NCBI RefSeq assembly: GCF_003399645.1
Contig: NZ_NBXD01000014.1
Location: 1-64,000 of the forward strand
Length of the DNA stretch: 64,000 nt
DNA from: Subtercola boreus
Lineage (GTDB): Bacteria; Actinomycetota; Actinomycetes; Actinomycetales; Microbacteriaceae
Direction: 5' to 3'
In this document: piece after piece, positions 45,222 through 54,200 of the stretch
Position numbering within the stretch: position 1 is the stretch's first letter
Layout: each line of letters starts with the position of its first letter
Translations under genes and position numbers: made by a program
Notes under the pieces: generated by a model
Seen by the model: the letters and a program-made list of their open reading frames with translations, nothing else
The model's database searches: none
Told to the model about the DNA's origin: nothing

Positions 45222-46862
45222 GTGCTGAAACGCGTTCTGGCCTCAGGTGCGGCCCTCTTGTTGGTCGCCGGTCTCACCGTGACCCTCGCGCCCACCGCAC
45301 AGGCCGCCGTGACCCAGCCGCCCACCGCTACGGCGGCGCCCCCCACCCCGGCGGCCTCCGCTCCGCAGCAGGCGCCGGCTCCGACCGCGGACACCCCCGA
45401 CCCCACCACCCTCCCCGCTGCAGCAGCGGCCCCTTTCACGCTCAACGGCCACATCGATCTCGGCTCGGCCGGGCATCCTGCAGGCCCCACCGACGTCGTC
45501 ATCACCATCTGGGGCTGGACGAGTATCGAGGGCGGCTACTGGCTGCACTACAACTCCGAGTTGCGTCCCGACGCCGCGGGCAACTTCACCCTAGGCTCCG
45601 CCCTTCCCGACGTCGTGCTGCAGTACGACTACGTCGGTGCGGGCAACTTCGTCAGCGCCTACACCAGCGATTTCAAACAGCGTCCCCTCGCCAGTGAGCC
45701 CGGTGTCATCCACCTGACCGCACCCGTCACCAGCCTGAACTCGACCCTCGGTGTCGGCGCCACGATCGCCGGCAGCGTCACCGACACGGTGCACAGCCTG
45801 ACCGACGGCCTCACGGCGCTCGCCGTCCCATCCTCCGGCACCCGGACGACTCCGCGGTACGTCTCCACGAAGGTGAAGAGCGACGGGACCTACGTGCTCA
45901 CGGGTCTGCCCGCCGGCACCTACACCGTCGAGTTCTCAGGCAACGACGTGCGGGGCAGCAACTTCTGGCAGTTGTGGAAGGGAACCCCGGCGCATCCGGA
46001 GGGTGTCTCGATCACTCTCGCCACCGGCGGCCGCGCCGACCTCACGCTCGAGACCGTCAAGCTCCAGGGCCGTATCGCCGGGTACGTCGACTGCGGCCAG
46101 GACTGCCTCACCGCGAACAGGTCGAAACTCACCCTGCAGGCCTTCGATCCGGTCACCTCCACCTGGGTCACGCAGCTGGATCCGAATCTGACCCGGTCGT
46201 CGGAAGACCCTCGTGTCGCCTACGAGTTCCCGCGGCTGCTTCCCGGCACGTACCGACTGGCCGTCGACTACCTGCTCCAGGGCGACTACGACGACCTGCT
46301 CACCGCACCGTTCACCCTGAACCCGGGGGAGAACAGGAGCGCCTCGCTCGTCCTAGTCAAGCACGCCATTCCATCGGCCGGTGTCTCACCCGCGGTGAGC
46401 TCCTTCGTCACCGCGCTCTACATGGACTACCTCAACCGGCGCCCCAGCTCGGCGGATGTCGCGTGGTGGGGCGGCAAGCTCGCCGCGGGCGCCCCACGTT
46501 CCGCTGTCACCGCGGGTTTTGTCAACAGCGACGAGTACCGGTTGATCCGCATCGACGCCGCCTACAACACCGTGCTGGGACGGGCACCGGATGCTGGCGG
46601 CCGCCAGTCGTGGCTCACGGCCATGCAGGCCGGCGCGATCACGACCGACGACATCGAGCGCTCGTTCTACGCGTCGTGGGAGTATTTCACGCGGAAGGGC
46701 GGTACCGACAAGACATGGGCCGCCGCCCTGTACAGCACTCTGCTCGGGCGTTCAGGATCGGACACGGACTACACGTTCTGGGCGAACCTCGCCGCCCAGC
46801 ACGGCCGCGACTGGGTGATCACCCAGTTCTGGATCAGTCCCGAAACGATCGCCGCCGGCTGA
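45222..46862 (+). CDS. Secreted DUF4214-repeat protein, C-terminus truncated by frameshift
   Basis: 546 residues as read. GTG 45222 with GGGGGAG upstream begins a signal peptide (VLASGAALLLVAGLTV, ending near APTAQAA). A Pro/Thr/Ala linker (about 30-75) follows, then carboxypeptidase-regulatory or CNA-B-like beta modules (SDGTYVLTGLPAGTYTVEF near 225 and FPRLLPGTYRLAVDY near 345). From about 400 there are DUF4214 units: LYMDYLNRRPSSADVAWW, YNTVLGRAPDAGGRQSW and LYSTLLGRSGSDTDYTFW. Translation stops at 46862 inside what should lead to a fourth unit. It is probably an adhesin or surface protein. The start at 45171 is rejected because the signal peptide would be buried. Confidence 0.85.
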   Translation: MLKRVLASGAALLLVAGLTVTLAPTAQAAVTQPPTATAAPPTPAASAPQQAPAPTADTPDPTTLPAAAAAPFTLNGHIDLGSAGHPAGPTDVVITIWGWTSIEGGYWLHYNSELRPDAAGNFTLGSALPDVVLQYDYVGAGNFVSAYTSDFKQRPLASEPGVIHLTAPVTSLNSTLGVGATIAGSVTDTVHSLTDGLTALAVPSSGTRTTPRYVSTKVKSDGTYVLTGLPAGTYTVEFSGNDVRGSNFWQLWKGTPAHPEGVSITLATGGRADLTLETVKLQGRIAGYVDCGQDCLTANRSKLTLQAFDPVTSTWVTQLDPNLTRSSEDPRVAYEFPRLLPGTYRLAVDYLLQGDYDDLLTAPFTLNPGENRSASLVLVKHAIPSAGVSPAVSSFVTALYMDYLNRRPSSADVAWWGGKLAAGAPRSAVTAGFVNSDEYRLIRIDAAYNTVLGRAPDAGGRQSWLTAMQAGAITTDDIERSFYASWEYFTRKGGTDKTWAAALYSTLLGRSGSDTDYTFWANLAAQHGRDWVITQFWISPETIAAG

Positions 46863-47021
46863 GCGCGATGTACAGCCGCTATCTCAACCGCCAACCCGAC
46901 GCCCCCGGCCTCAGGCTGGGTCGGTGTCGCGCTTGCCCTGGGGGATTCGGGACTCCGCTCGGCGCTGACGAGCAGCGACGAGTACTTCGCCAAGGCGTCG
47001 GTGCGCTTCCCGGCTGTGTAG
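46863..47021 (+). pseudogene. Out-of-frame fourth DUF4214 unit
   Basis: Just after the stop, the frame one base back (minus 1) reads RLSAMYSRYLNRQPDAPGL, a clear DUF4214 start. From 46914 the original frame resumes with GWVGVALALGDSGLRS and SSDEYFAKASVRFPAV, ending in TAG at 47019-47021. Two small compensating indels, one near 46850-46862 and one near 46913, would restore a protein of about 600 residues. Either recent mutation or sequencing error. Confidence 0.75.
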
Positions 47022-47155
47022 GGCCCCACATGACCGGCCCCCGCCTGGCCCGGGCGCCCTGCGCGACGGAGGTTCAGCATCCGTTCACCGAGCCCTCACC
47101 TGCCACGGCCCCTCAGGCCCGGCGCCCGGCGCCGCGCCTGCCTACTATCGGAGGC

Positions 47156-47359
47156 ATGCCGCACGCGACCGAACGTGACATCCCGCTGCCCGACTCGATC
47201 CTGCGTGCTCTCTGGCGCGCCGTCGAGGTGTACGTATTCGTCGTGCTGATCGTGAAGGATAGGCGGGTGCCCGCCTGGAACGGTGCGATTCCGGATGCCC
47301 GGCCACCCGCCGATGTCAGTGCACCGTCACCGTTCCGCACCCTCCTGGCCCGACAATAG
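47156..47359 (+). CDS. Possible small protein, unknown
   Basis: A 67-residue ORF (MPHATERDIPLPDSILRALW and onward) with one hydrophobic stretch (VEVYVFVVLIV). GGAGG stands only 1-2 nt before the ATG, too close for a good ribosome site. It ends 5 nt before the DUF2200 gene, so it could be the first gene of a pair. Weakly supported. Confidence 0.35.
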   Translation: MPHATERDIPLPDSILRALWRAVEVYVFVVLIVKDRRVPAWNGAIPDARPPADVSAPSPFRTLLARQ

Positions 47360-47363
47360 AGGG

Positions 47364-47720
47364 ATGGGCGAGACTCAACACCGCATCTTCGCCACTCCTT
47401 TTGCCGCCATCCACCCCCTCTACGTGAGGAAGGTCGAGCGCAAGGGTCACACCCGCGCCGAGGTCGACGAGGTCATCGGCTGGCTCACGGGCTACGACGA
47501 GCTCGGCCTCGCACTGGCTGTCGCTGAAGGAGTCGATCTCGAGACCTTCTTCGCCCGGGCACCCGCCGTCAATCCGAATGCGACGCTCATCACCGGACTG
47601 ATCTGCGGAATCCGGGTCGAGCAGGTCGAAGACCCCCTGATGCAGAAGATCCGCTACGTGGACAAGCTCGTCGACGAGGTTTCGCGCGGCAAGAAGATGT
47701 CTTCGATTCTGCGCGCCTGA
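47364..47720 (+). CDS. DUF2200 protein
   Basis: A 118-residue protein that matches DUF2200 throughout: HRIFATPFAAIHPLYVRKVE, RTRAE-like HTRAEVDEVIGWLTGYD, then NPNATLITGLICGIRVE and LMQKIRYVDKLVDE. The family's function is unknown. ATG 47364 begins the conserved region. Upstream frame to 47283 is not conserved. Confidence 0.9.
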   Translation: MGETQHRIFATPFAAIHPLYVRKVERKGHTRAEVDEVIGWLTGYDELGLALAVAEGVDLETFFARAPAVNPNATLITGLICGIRVEQVEDPLMQKIRYVDKLVDEVSRGKKMSSILRA

Positions 47721-47798
47721 GCCGAGTATGCGAACAGGGGCGCGTTGCCAGACACGCTCTGTTTCCGTGCCGGCAACGTCACTGAAGTCGATCTCGAT

Positions 47799-48600
47799 TC
47801 ACACCAGCCCAAGCTCCCGCAGGCTCTCCGCCGTCTCCACGATCGTCTCCTCCACAGCCCGCGGACGAAACCCGAGTTCGCGCTTCGCCCGGTCGTTGTG
47901 GATGACCAGCGGCGTCGGCTCGTCCCCGGGCGCCTCCACGGTCGGCACGGCGTCAGCGAACGCTCCCAGCCGCTCCCGCAGCACCCGCGCCACGTCGAGG
48001 AACGACAGTGTCGGACCGTCGGCCAGTGCGAGATACCGTCGCCCCGCAGCATCCGGAGCCTGCATCGCGGCGATGTGCAGCCAGGCGACGTCGCGCACAT
48101 CCGCAATGCCGAAGAGCTGGCGGGGTGTCGCCGTCATCGAGCCGTCGAGCATCGCGGTGAACACCTGCAGCGACGAACGTGCGTCGACGGTGAGGGTGGG
48201 GCCGGCGATCCACGTCGGGTTGATCACGACCAGCGAGGTGTCGCCGCCCTCCCGCTCGATGAAGTCCCACGCCGCACGCTCGGCGACCGCCTTCGACAGT
48301 GGATACGCGGCCAGTCCGGGCGTCGCCGGATCGGTGAAGTCGTCTTCGTCGTAGTCGCGCACGGGCTTGGGGGAGTACCCGACCGCGGCGAACGATGACG
48401 TGAGCACCACGCGGGGCACACTCGCATCCCGCGCCGCCCGCAGCACGCGCAACGCCCCGTCGCGGGCCGGAACGACCACCTCGTCGGGCGTCGTTCCGAG
48501 GATCATCGGCGACGCCAGGTGGTAGACACCCTCCATGCCGTCGGCGGCGGATGCCCAGCCCTCGTCTTCGGTGAGGCTGGCGTGCACGATCTGCAGGAAG
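47799..48600 (-). pseudogene. NAD-dependent epimerase/reductase, 5' end deleted
   Basis: The minus-strand frame from about 48600 to the stop at 47799 encodes roughly 265 residues of an extended-SDR protein: LQIVHASLTEDEGWASAADG, GVYHLASPMIL, the catalytic VLTSSFAAVGY and YPLSK, NPTWIAGPTL and the C-terminal substrate domain. The first 50-60 residues, including the NAD-binding GxxGxxG, are absent. Upstream codons are antisense of the next gene. Without the Rossmann N-terminus the protein is unlikely to work. It probably acted on dihydroflavonol-type or aldehyde substrates. Confidence 0.8.
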
Positions 48601-48602
48601 CG

Positions 48603-49226
48603 GTGGTCGTCGGCGTGATCACGGGGGTGATCGGTGGCGTGATCATCGGGATTCCGGCGACCGTCGCGAGCAACAGTCTCGGCGCCGCGATCGACAACCA
48701 GGCCACGTGCGACAACCCGCAGGAGCTCACCCTGCTCAGGGGTGACACGATCCAGGCGACAGGCGAATATCTGATCTACCCGATGCCGGACGGGCCGTTC
48801 AGGTACCCGCCCGGGCAACTTGTCGACGGAACCCGCTCGACCGCCTGGGTGGCCAAGGAGACCGACGATCAAGGCGTCGGGTCGACGGTCACTCTGACCC
48901 TGCCCGATGAGACGGATGTCCGGCTCATCTGTGTTCTGAACGGATACGCGAAAGGCGCGGACTACGAGATGAACGCCAGCGTGCAGGTGGTCAAGGTGGT
49001 GACGGATCGCGGCGAACGCGACGCCACCCTTCCTCCCCTTGACGCCGCGAACGCGTTCACCTACCAGCCTCTGGCGTTCGCGCCGGGCAAGACCAGAACG
49101 ATCACCTTGACGGTGCTCGTGGTCGATCCGCCCGCGCATCCGGATCCCGCCGAGGGACCCGTCTCGGCGACGATGAGCGAAGTCGAGGTATGGACCAGCT
49201 CAGGTGGTCGACTTCCGTTCCTGTGA
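48603..49226 (+). pseudogene. Membrane-anchored discoidin-like protein, 5' end lost or remodelled
   Basis: The plus-strand frame opens at the same junction as the truncated epimerase. In-frame GTG 48603 would give 207 residues: a membrane helix (VGVITGVIGGVIIGIPATVA), then a beta-sandwich with DGTRSTAWVAKETDDQGVGS and LTLPDETDVRLICVLNGY. That is the style of discoidin or NADase-type glycan-binding domains near actinobacterial membrane proteins. The expected cytosolic N-terminus before the helix is missing. AGGAAG before GTG 48603 might allow expression, so a short functional protein is possible. Confidence 0.6.
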
Positions 49227-49635
49227 GGCGCCGCGATATCGAGCCCCAGAGCGCTGCTGTTGTACGAGCAGCGGAATCCGGGTATCCGGATTTCCGCCGC
49301 CAGCCGCGAGCTGCGGGAGCGACTCGAGAGCACGCGCGACGGGTCCAGCAGCGAGTGGCGCATCATCGGCCTGCCCGCGCCCGAGATGCGGGAGATCCTT
49401 GCTCGCGGTGGCGGCAGCCACCGCATCACCCAGCAGCAGCCAGCGAGGCACGTGCGATGACGGGCGACGCGTCGAGGAGCATCCAATGCTCCAGGGCGCA
49501 CGTGAGTTCGGGGAACTCTCTGAGGAGCGGTCGTTGTTGTTGGCGGAGACCGCGATGGCTTCCAAGATATATCCGATGCCGATGTGAGCGAAGAGGTGTT
49601 GGATCTGCTGATCCCTGATGGGCGCCTCGGCTCAA
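49227..49635. other. Probable gene debris
   Basis: 409 bp without a convincing gene. An ORF entered at TTG 49260 gives 66 residues with a coding look (ISAASRELRERLEST, then WRIIGLPAPEMREILARG) but no start signal. Two further short frames downstream (MLQGAREFGELSEERS near 49486 and DVSEEVLDLLIPDGR near 49580) also look like coding fragments. They may be remnants of one broken gene that I cannot identify. Confidence 0.4.
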
Positions 49636-50589
49636 TCAGCTGAGAAGCCCCCGAAGTACCGAGGCGAGAGAGTCGGAACCGTCGACGCTGACGGCGAAAC
49701 TTCGCCCACTCTTGAGGTCGACGACGATGCCCTCGCCACGCCTCAAGATAATGGCCGACCTGCTTGGTGTGACGCGATATCCCCATCCTCCCCATTCCGC
49801 TGGGCGGATCTCAACCGAGTGAACGTCTGCCATCTTGGCAAGACTGATTGTTCGCGCCGCGAAGGGGAGGAAGCGCGAAGATATTCGGAGGCCCCGATCG
49901 TCGGCGGTGACGCGCAGCCAGGCGAGGGCGGCGCAGACGAGGGCCAGACCGATCATTGCCGCTGAGGAGCTAATGACGGCTGCGTTCCAGTCGTGGTGGG
50001 TGAACGGGCCGAGTACGAGCATCCCGATTGCAGCGACAAGCGCTGACGCTGCGACCCAGGCAAATGCAGGTGTCGTCATGGTTTGGTTCCACGACGCTCT
50101 CTCGTGAGGTGAAAGCGTGAGTGGAGCGGCTTGGGTTCGCGATTTTGCAGGTGGGGGCGTTCGCGCTACGAGAAAAACGATCAGCCCGTACAACGGAGCC
50201 GCGATGACAACCAACCCCAGCGAGCCGATGGCAGGTTGGATGCTCGGGGCGGTGTTGACGGCTAGGCCCGCACTGATCATCCAGATCGCAGCAGCAAGCG
50301 CAGCGAATAGTCCGCAGAGGAGAAACCCAAGGCGCGAGGTGTAATTCGTCAGTGGGAGCGCTGCCTTGCTGACGGTGAAGGCGGCGGCGACAAGCGCTGT
50401 GACACCGCTCACAACAAGAACGGCAATAGTCGGCTGTGTTGAGACCACCCTGTCGCCAGACCACTGGGTCGGAAGGGTCTGCGGTAGCGCGTCTCTCCAG
50501 GTCAGCCACGTGATGACGATGAGAAGGAGGGGAATGGTGGCCAAGGTTGCCGCGGTAATGTTTCGTGGGGAGCGTTGAAAGCTTGTCAC
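49636..50589 (-). CDS. DUF1648-type membrane protein
   Basis: A 317-residue protein with about eight hydrophobic segments. The N-terminal part (LTWRDALPQTLPTQWSGDRVVS) is the DUF1648 hallmark, a loop after the first helix. The C-terminal 90 residues are soluble beta-rich (VTADDRGLRISSRFLPFA and VHSVEIRPAEWGGWGYRV), like a PH-type module. Genes of this type usually sit beside YtrA-like GntR regulators, as here. GTG start at 50589, 1 nt after the remnant's stop. Transport or envelope-stress roles are unproven. Confidence 0.85.
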   Translation of the reverse strand: MTSFQRSPRNITAATLATIPLLLIVITWLTWRDALPQTLPTQWSGDRVVSTQPTIAVLVVSGVTALVAAAFTVSKAALPLTNYTSRLGFLLCGLFAALAAAIWMISAGLAVNTAPSIQPAIGSLGLVVIAAPLYGLIVFLVARTPPPAKSRTQAAPLTLSPHERASWNQTMTTPAFAWVAASALVAAIGMLVLGPFTHHDWNAAVISSSAAMIGLALVCAALAWLRVTADDRGLRISSRFLPFAARTISLAKMADVHSVEIRPAEWGGWGYRVTPSRSAIILRRGEGIVVDLKSGRSFAVSVDGSDSLASVLRGLLS

Positions 50590-50590
50590 T

Positions 50591-50846
50591 TTACGTCCTG
50601 TCCAGGAGGCGGATGACGTCGCTTCGCGTCAACCCGAGTTCGTGTGCTTCGTTGAGAAATTCAAGGGCGAGCTGGTTCAGGTGTGCGGTTCGGGGAGCGA
50701 ACCGCGATCTCACCCACGCGCCGCGGCTCTGTCGCATCTCGACCAGGCCTTCGTCCCGAAGCCTGCTGTAAGCCCTGAGCACGGTATGCGATCTGTCTGG
50801 CCAGAGGTTGACTCGATGAGTGATCAATCCTCACAAATAATGACAC
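50591..50846 (-). pseudogene. YtrA-type GntR regulator with internal deletion
   Basis: GTG at 50846 starts SLFVRIDHSSSQPLARQIA, the normal N-terminus of small GntR/YtrA regulators. Near 50786-50790 the conserved continuation switches frame to HTVLRAYSRLRDEGLVEMRQ and runs to a stop at 50591. About 35-40 residues between (the DNA-recognition part of the winged helix) are missing, and the two halves are in different frames. It cannot make a functional repressor as read, so the downstream DUF1648 gene may be derepressed. Confidence 0.8.
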
Positions 50847-50858
50847 AGTGTCACTATA
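50841..50858 (-). promoter_or_regulatory. Promoter -10 and operator palindrome of the GntR/DUF1648 pair
   Basis: On the minus strand TATAGT (50853-50858) is a good -10 hexamer. A 13-bp palindrome TGACACAGTGTCA (50841-50853) overlaps both it and the GTG start, which lies about 6 nt downstream. This implies a leaderless message and autorepression by the now broken GntR protein. Confidence 0.6.
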
Positions 50859-51265
50859 GCGATGCGTGTTGGACGATGTGGGTGCTCAGCGCGGATGGGT
50901 CGGGGATGAAGAGCGCGCTCGCTGGTGTTGAGCACGCCTGCTTCCAGCGGGTATCGACGTCGTCGCCCGACCTCGCCAAGACGCCTGCGCCGGATGACGC
51001 TACGCTCGGCCGCCCACGAATCCGCGCGAGACGGTCACATCGTGGAGCTCCGGTCACTCGAGAGCCGCAGCGTCGACCGTGAAGCCGCGATGCGCTCCGC
51101 CGACGCACCTCAGCTGACCTGCGGACGTCCGAGCGCGTCCGAGGTGGGGTGGTCGGTTGGGGCCGATGAAGTACTGTCGGAGGGTGCTGCGATGGTAGGC
51201 GGCGAGCAACACGGCGGGGGTCAGCGCTTGCGAGGGAAGACGGTAGACGTGACAGGGGAAGGCCC
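50859..51265. other. Gene-free stretch before the giant helicase gene
   Basis: About 400 bp without a supported gene. Several open frames cross it on both strands but lack ribosome sites and known motifs. The helicase gene has AGGGGAAGG at about 51254-51262. No clear promoter hexamers or repeats are seen. Confidence 0.5.
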
Positions 51266-54200
51266 GTGCCGATGACGGTCATCATCGATCTCGAATGCTC
51301 TGACGTGATCTCGTACGCGGCCACGCACAACGGTCGTCCGTTCGTGCAGCATCTCTCGGTGCGGCCGGCGGACAGCGCCGCCGAGCTCACAGACATCACC
51401 GTCGCCGTCGAACTCACCAGCCTCGGCACGGCGCTCATCGAGCCGTGGCGGCGCGAGCAGGCCGTGGTGGGCTCGCAGGGCACCAGCTGGGACGACCTCG
51501 ACCTCCGGATGCGCGCCGACGTGCTGTTCGAATTCACCGACCAGCGGGCCGCCGAGGTCGTCGTGACCGTGACGCAGGCGCAGGGAGCGGCGGCGGCGCA
51601 GGGAGCAGCAACGGCGCAGGAGGGAGCGACGGCGCAGGAGGGAGCGGAGAACGAGCCCACCATCCTCGCCGTCGAACGTCGCCCCGTGCGCGTGCTCGCC
51701 GCGAACGCCTGGGTCTGGCAGGCCCCGCCCCGCGACTACGCGCTGATGCTGCCCGCGTTCGTGATGCCGAATCACCCAGCGCTCCGCCCGATCCTCGCCG
51801 AAGCGACCGAGCGGTTGGAGAGGGCGGGCTTCTCGGCCGGGATGTTCGGCTACAGCAGCGAGAGCGGTGACCCCGAAACCGACCCGGAGACCGCCGCGGA
51901 GTCCGATCGGCGCATCGACGCGACCGTCGAGGCGATCTACGAGACGGTGCGTGCGGTCGGGCTCACCTACGTGCATCCACCCACCTCGTGGGACATGAAA
52001 GACAATCCGAGCACCCGGGGCCAGCGCATCCGCACACCCGGCGACGTGATGGGCGAACGCGCCGGAACCTGTCTCGACACGACCATGCTGTTCGCCAGCC
52101 TGCTCGAGAACATCGGGCTGAAGCCGCTGGTGATCGTCGTGCCGGGGCATGCTTTCGTGGGCTACTGGCGACTCGACAGCGAGGCGCTCGAGTTCGCCGA
52201 CGCTGTTGCCGGATGCTCGACGGCGGTCAATTTCGTCGATGCAGGGTCGACCAGGCTGTTCGAGACGACCACCGTCTGCGGAACGGAGAGTCTTCCCTAT
52301 AGAGAGGCCTGCGTGATCGGCCGGGCGAAGCTCTCCGACCCCGAGGTGCTCGACCCTGCGAACCCGTTCTCAGTGTTCGTCGACGTGGCGATGGCCCGTC
52401 GGCGCAACCGTGTTCTGCCGATCCCTGCCCGGGTGATGAACGCAGACGGCACGGTCGAGATCGTCGAATACCGGCCGCAGGAGTTCACGGTGAACCAGCT
52501 GCGCCTGAACCTGGCCGGGCAGTTCGCGAACCGCTCTGCGCTGCACTCGTCGCACGAGCCTGCGCGCATCCGGCGCTGGAAGAATTCGCTGCTCGACCTC
52601 AGCCTTCGCAACCCGCTCATCAACTACCGCTCACCGGCGGCCTCCTCGGTGGGGCTGATGGTTCCGCGGGGCACTCTCGGCACGATCGAAGACCTGCTGC
52701 AGTCGGGTTTCGAGCTGAAACTCGGGCCGGCCCCGGCGCTCGGCAGCGGGCAGCCGCTCGCCCTGAACGCGCGTGGAGAGGTTCCCGAAGAAATCAACGC
52801 GCATCTGGAGACGCGGTTGACCACCGAGCGCAGGCTGGCGACGACGGCCAGCGAAGAGGTGTTCGTCACGCGGATGCGCCGCATAGCATCCATTGCTCGA
52901 GCCTCGGAGGAGGACACCGGCAACAACACGCTGTTCCTTGCGATGGGGTCGCTCGTCTGGGTACCCGAGGGCAAGGCCGAGGTGCGATCGCCGCTGATTC
53001 TCGTGCCGGTGACCCTGCGGGCGTTGAACCGGTCGAAGAACTTCTCGCTCGTGATCGATGAGGCGAGCGCGGTCACGCCGAATTACAGCCTGGCCGAGAA
53101 GCTGTTGCAGGATGCGAACCTGGTGCTGCCGAAGCTCATCGAACCCGATCTCGACGAGTCGGGTGTCGACATCGACGGGCTGCTCACCTACATGCGCGAG
53201 GCGCTGGCGACGACCGAGCTGGCGAACTTCCGCGTCGACGAGACCTGCTCGCTCGGCTTCTTCGATTTCAGCACCTACCGGCTCTGGCGCGACCTGAGCG
53301 ACAACTGGCCGACCTTTGTCGGTGCTCCCCTCGTCGACCATCTCGTGCACACGCCGCAGCTCGAGTTCGTCGACCCCGCCGATGCCGCGCCGCACGACCT
53401 CGACGAGCTGGCGGCGCTGCTCCCGATCTCGACCGACGGCTCGCAGGTCACGGCTGTGCAGAAAGCGATGGCCGGCCAGACGTTCGTGCTGCAGGGCCCG
53501 CCCGGCACAGGCAAGTCGCAGACCATCACGAACCTGCTCGCGCGGGCGCTGCACTCGGGCAAGCGGGTGCTGTTCATCGCCGAGAAACCGCCGGCGCTCA
53601 ACGTCGTGAAAGACCGTCTCGAGAGTGTCGGTCTCGCTCCCTTTCTGCTGAACCTGCACGACAGGGGTATGCGGCCGGCCGAGGTTCGCCGGCAGCTGCT
53701 GGCGGTTCTGGATGCTGCGGTGGTTCCTGATCGCGCCGGTTACGACGCTTCACAGGCGGAGCTCGACCGCGCGCTTCCGCCGTTGCAGCGCTACCCCGAG
53801 CGCATCCACACACGCGGGAAGTTCGGCGAATCGGCCTACTCCGCGCGCGGCAAGCTGTTGGCTGCTCTGGATGTCGCGGAAGTGCCGGTTCCGTCTGCCT
53901 TTCTGTCGTTCGGTGACCTGCCGGCGAAGGATGCCGTCGCCGGCGCGCTCCGCGACGTGGCCGAGCTCGGGCCCTCCGCGGGTACGGCCCGGCAGAATCC
54001 CTGGTCGCTCTCTCTGCTGAGCACCGAGCACCTGACGACGGAGGCGACGTCCCAGATCGCGGCGGCGGTTGCCGCACTCTGGAAGGGGTTGTCGACGCTG
54101 CGTTCTGTCGAGCCGGCGTCGCGGTTCCTCGGGTCTGTCGACTCGCTGGGGGAGCTCGCTGATGCGGCCGTGCTCAGCCAGCCGAACGCCCTCACGCTCG

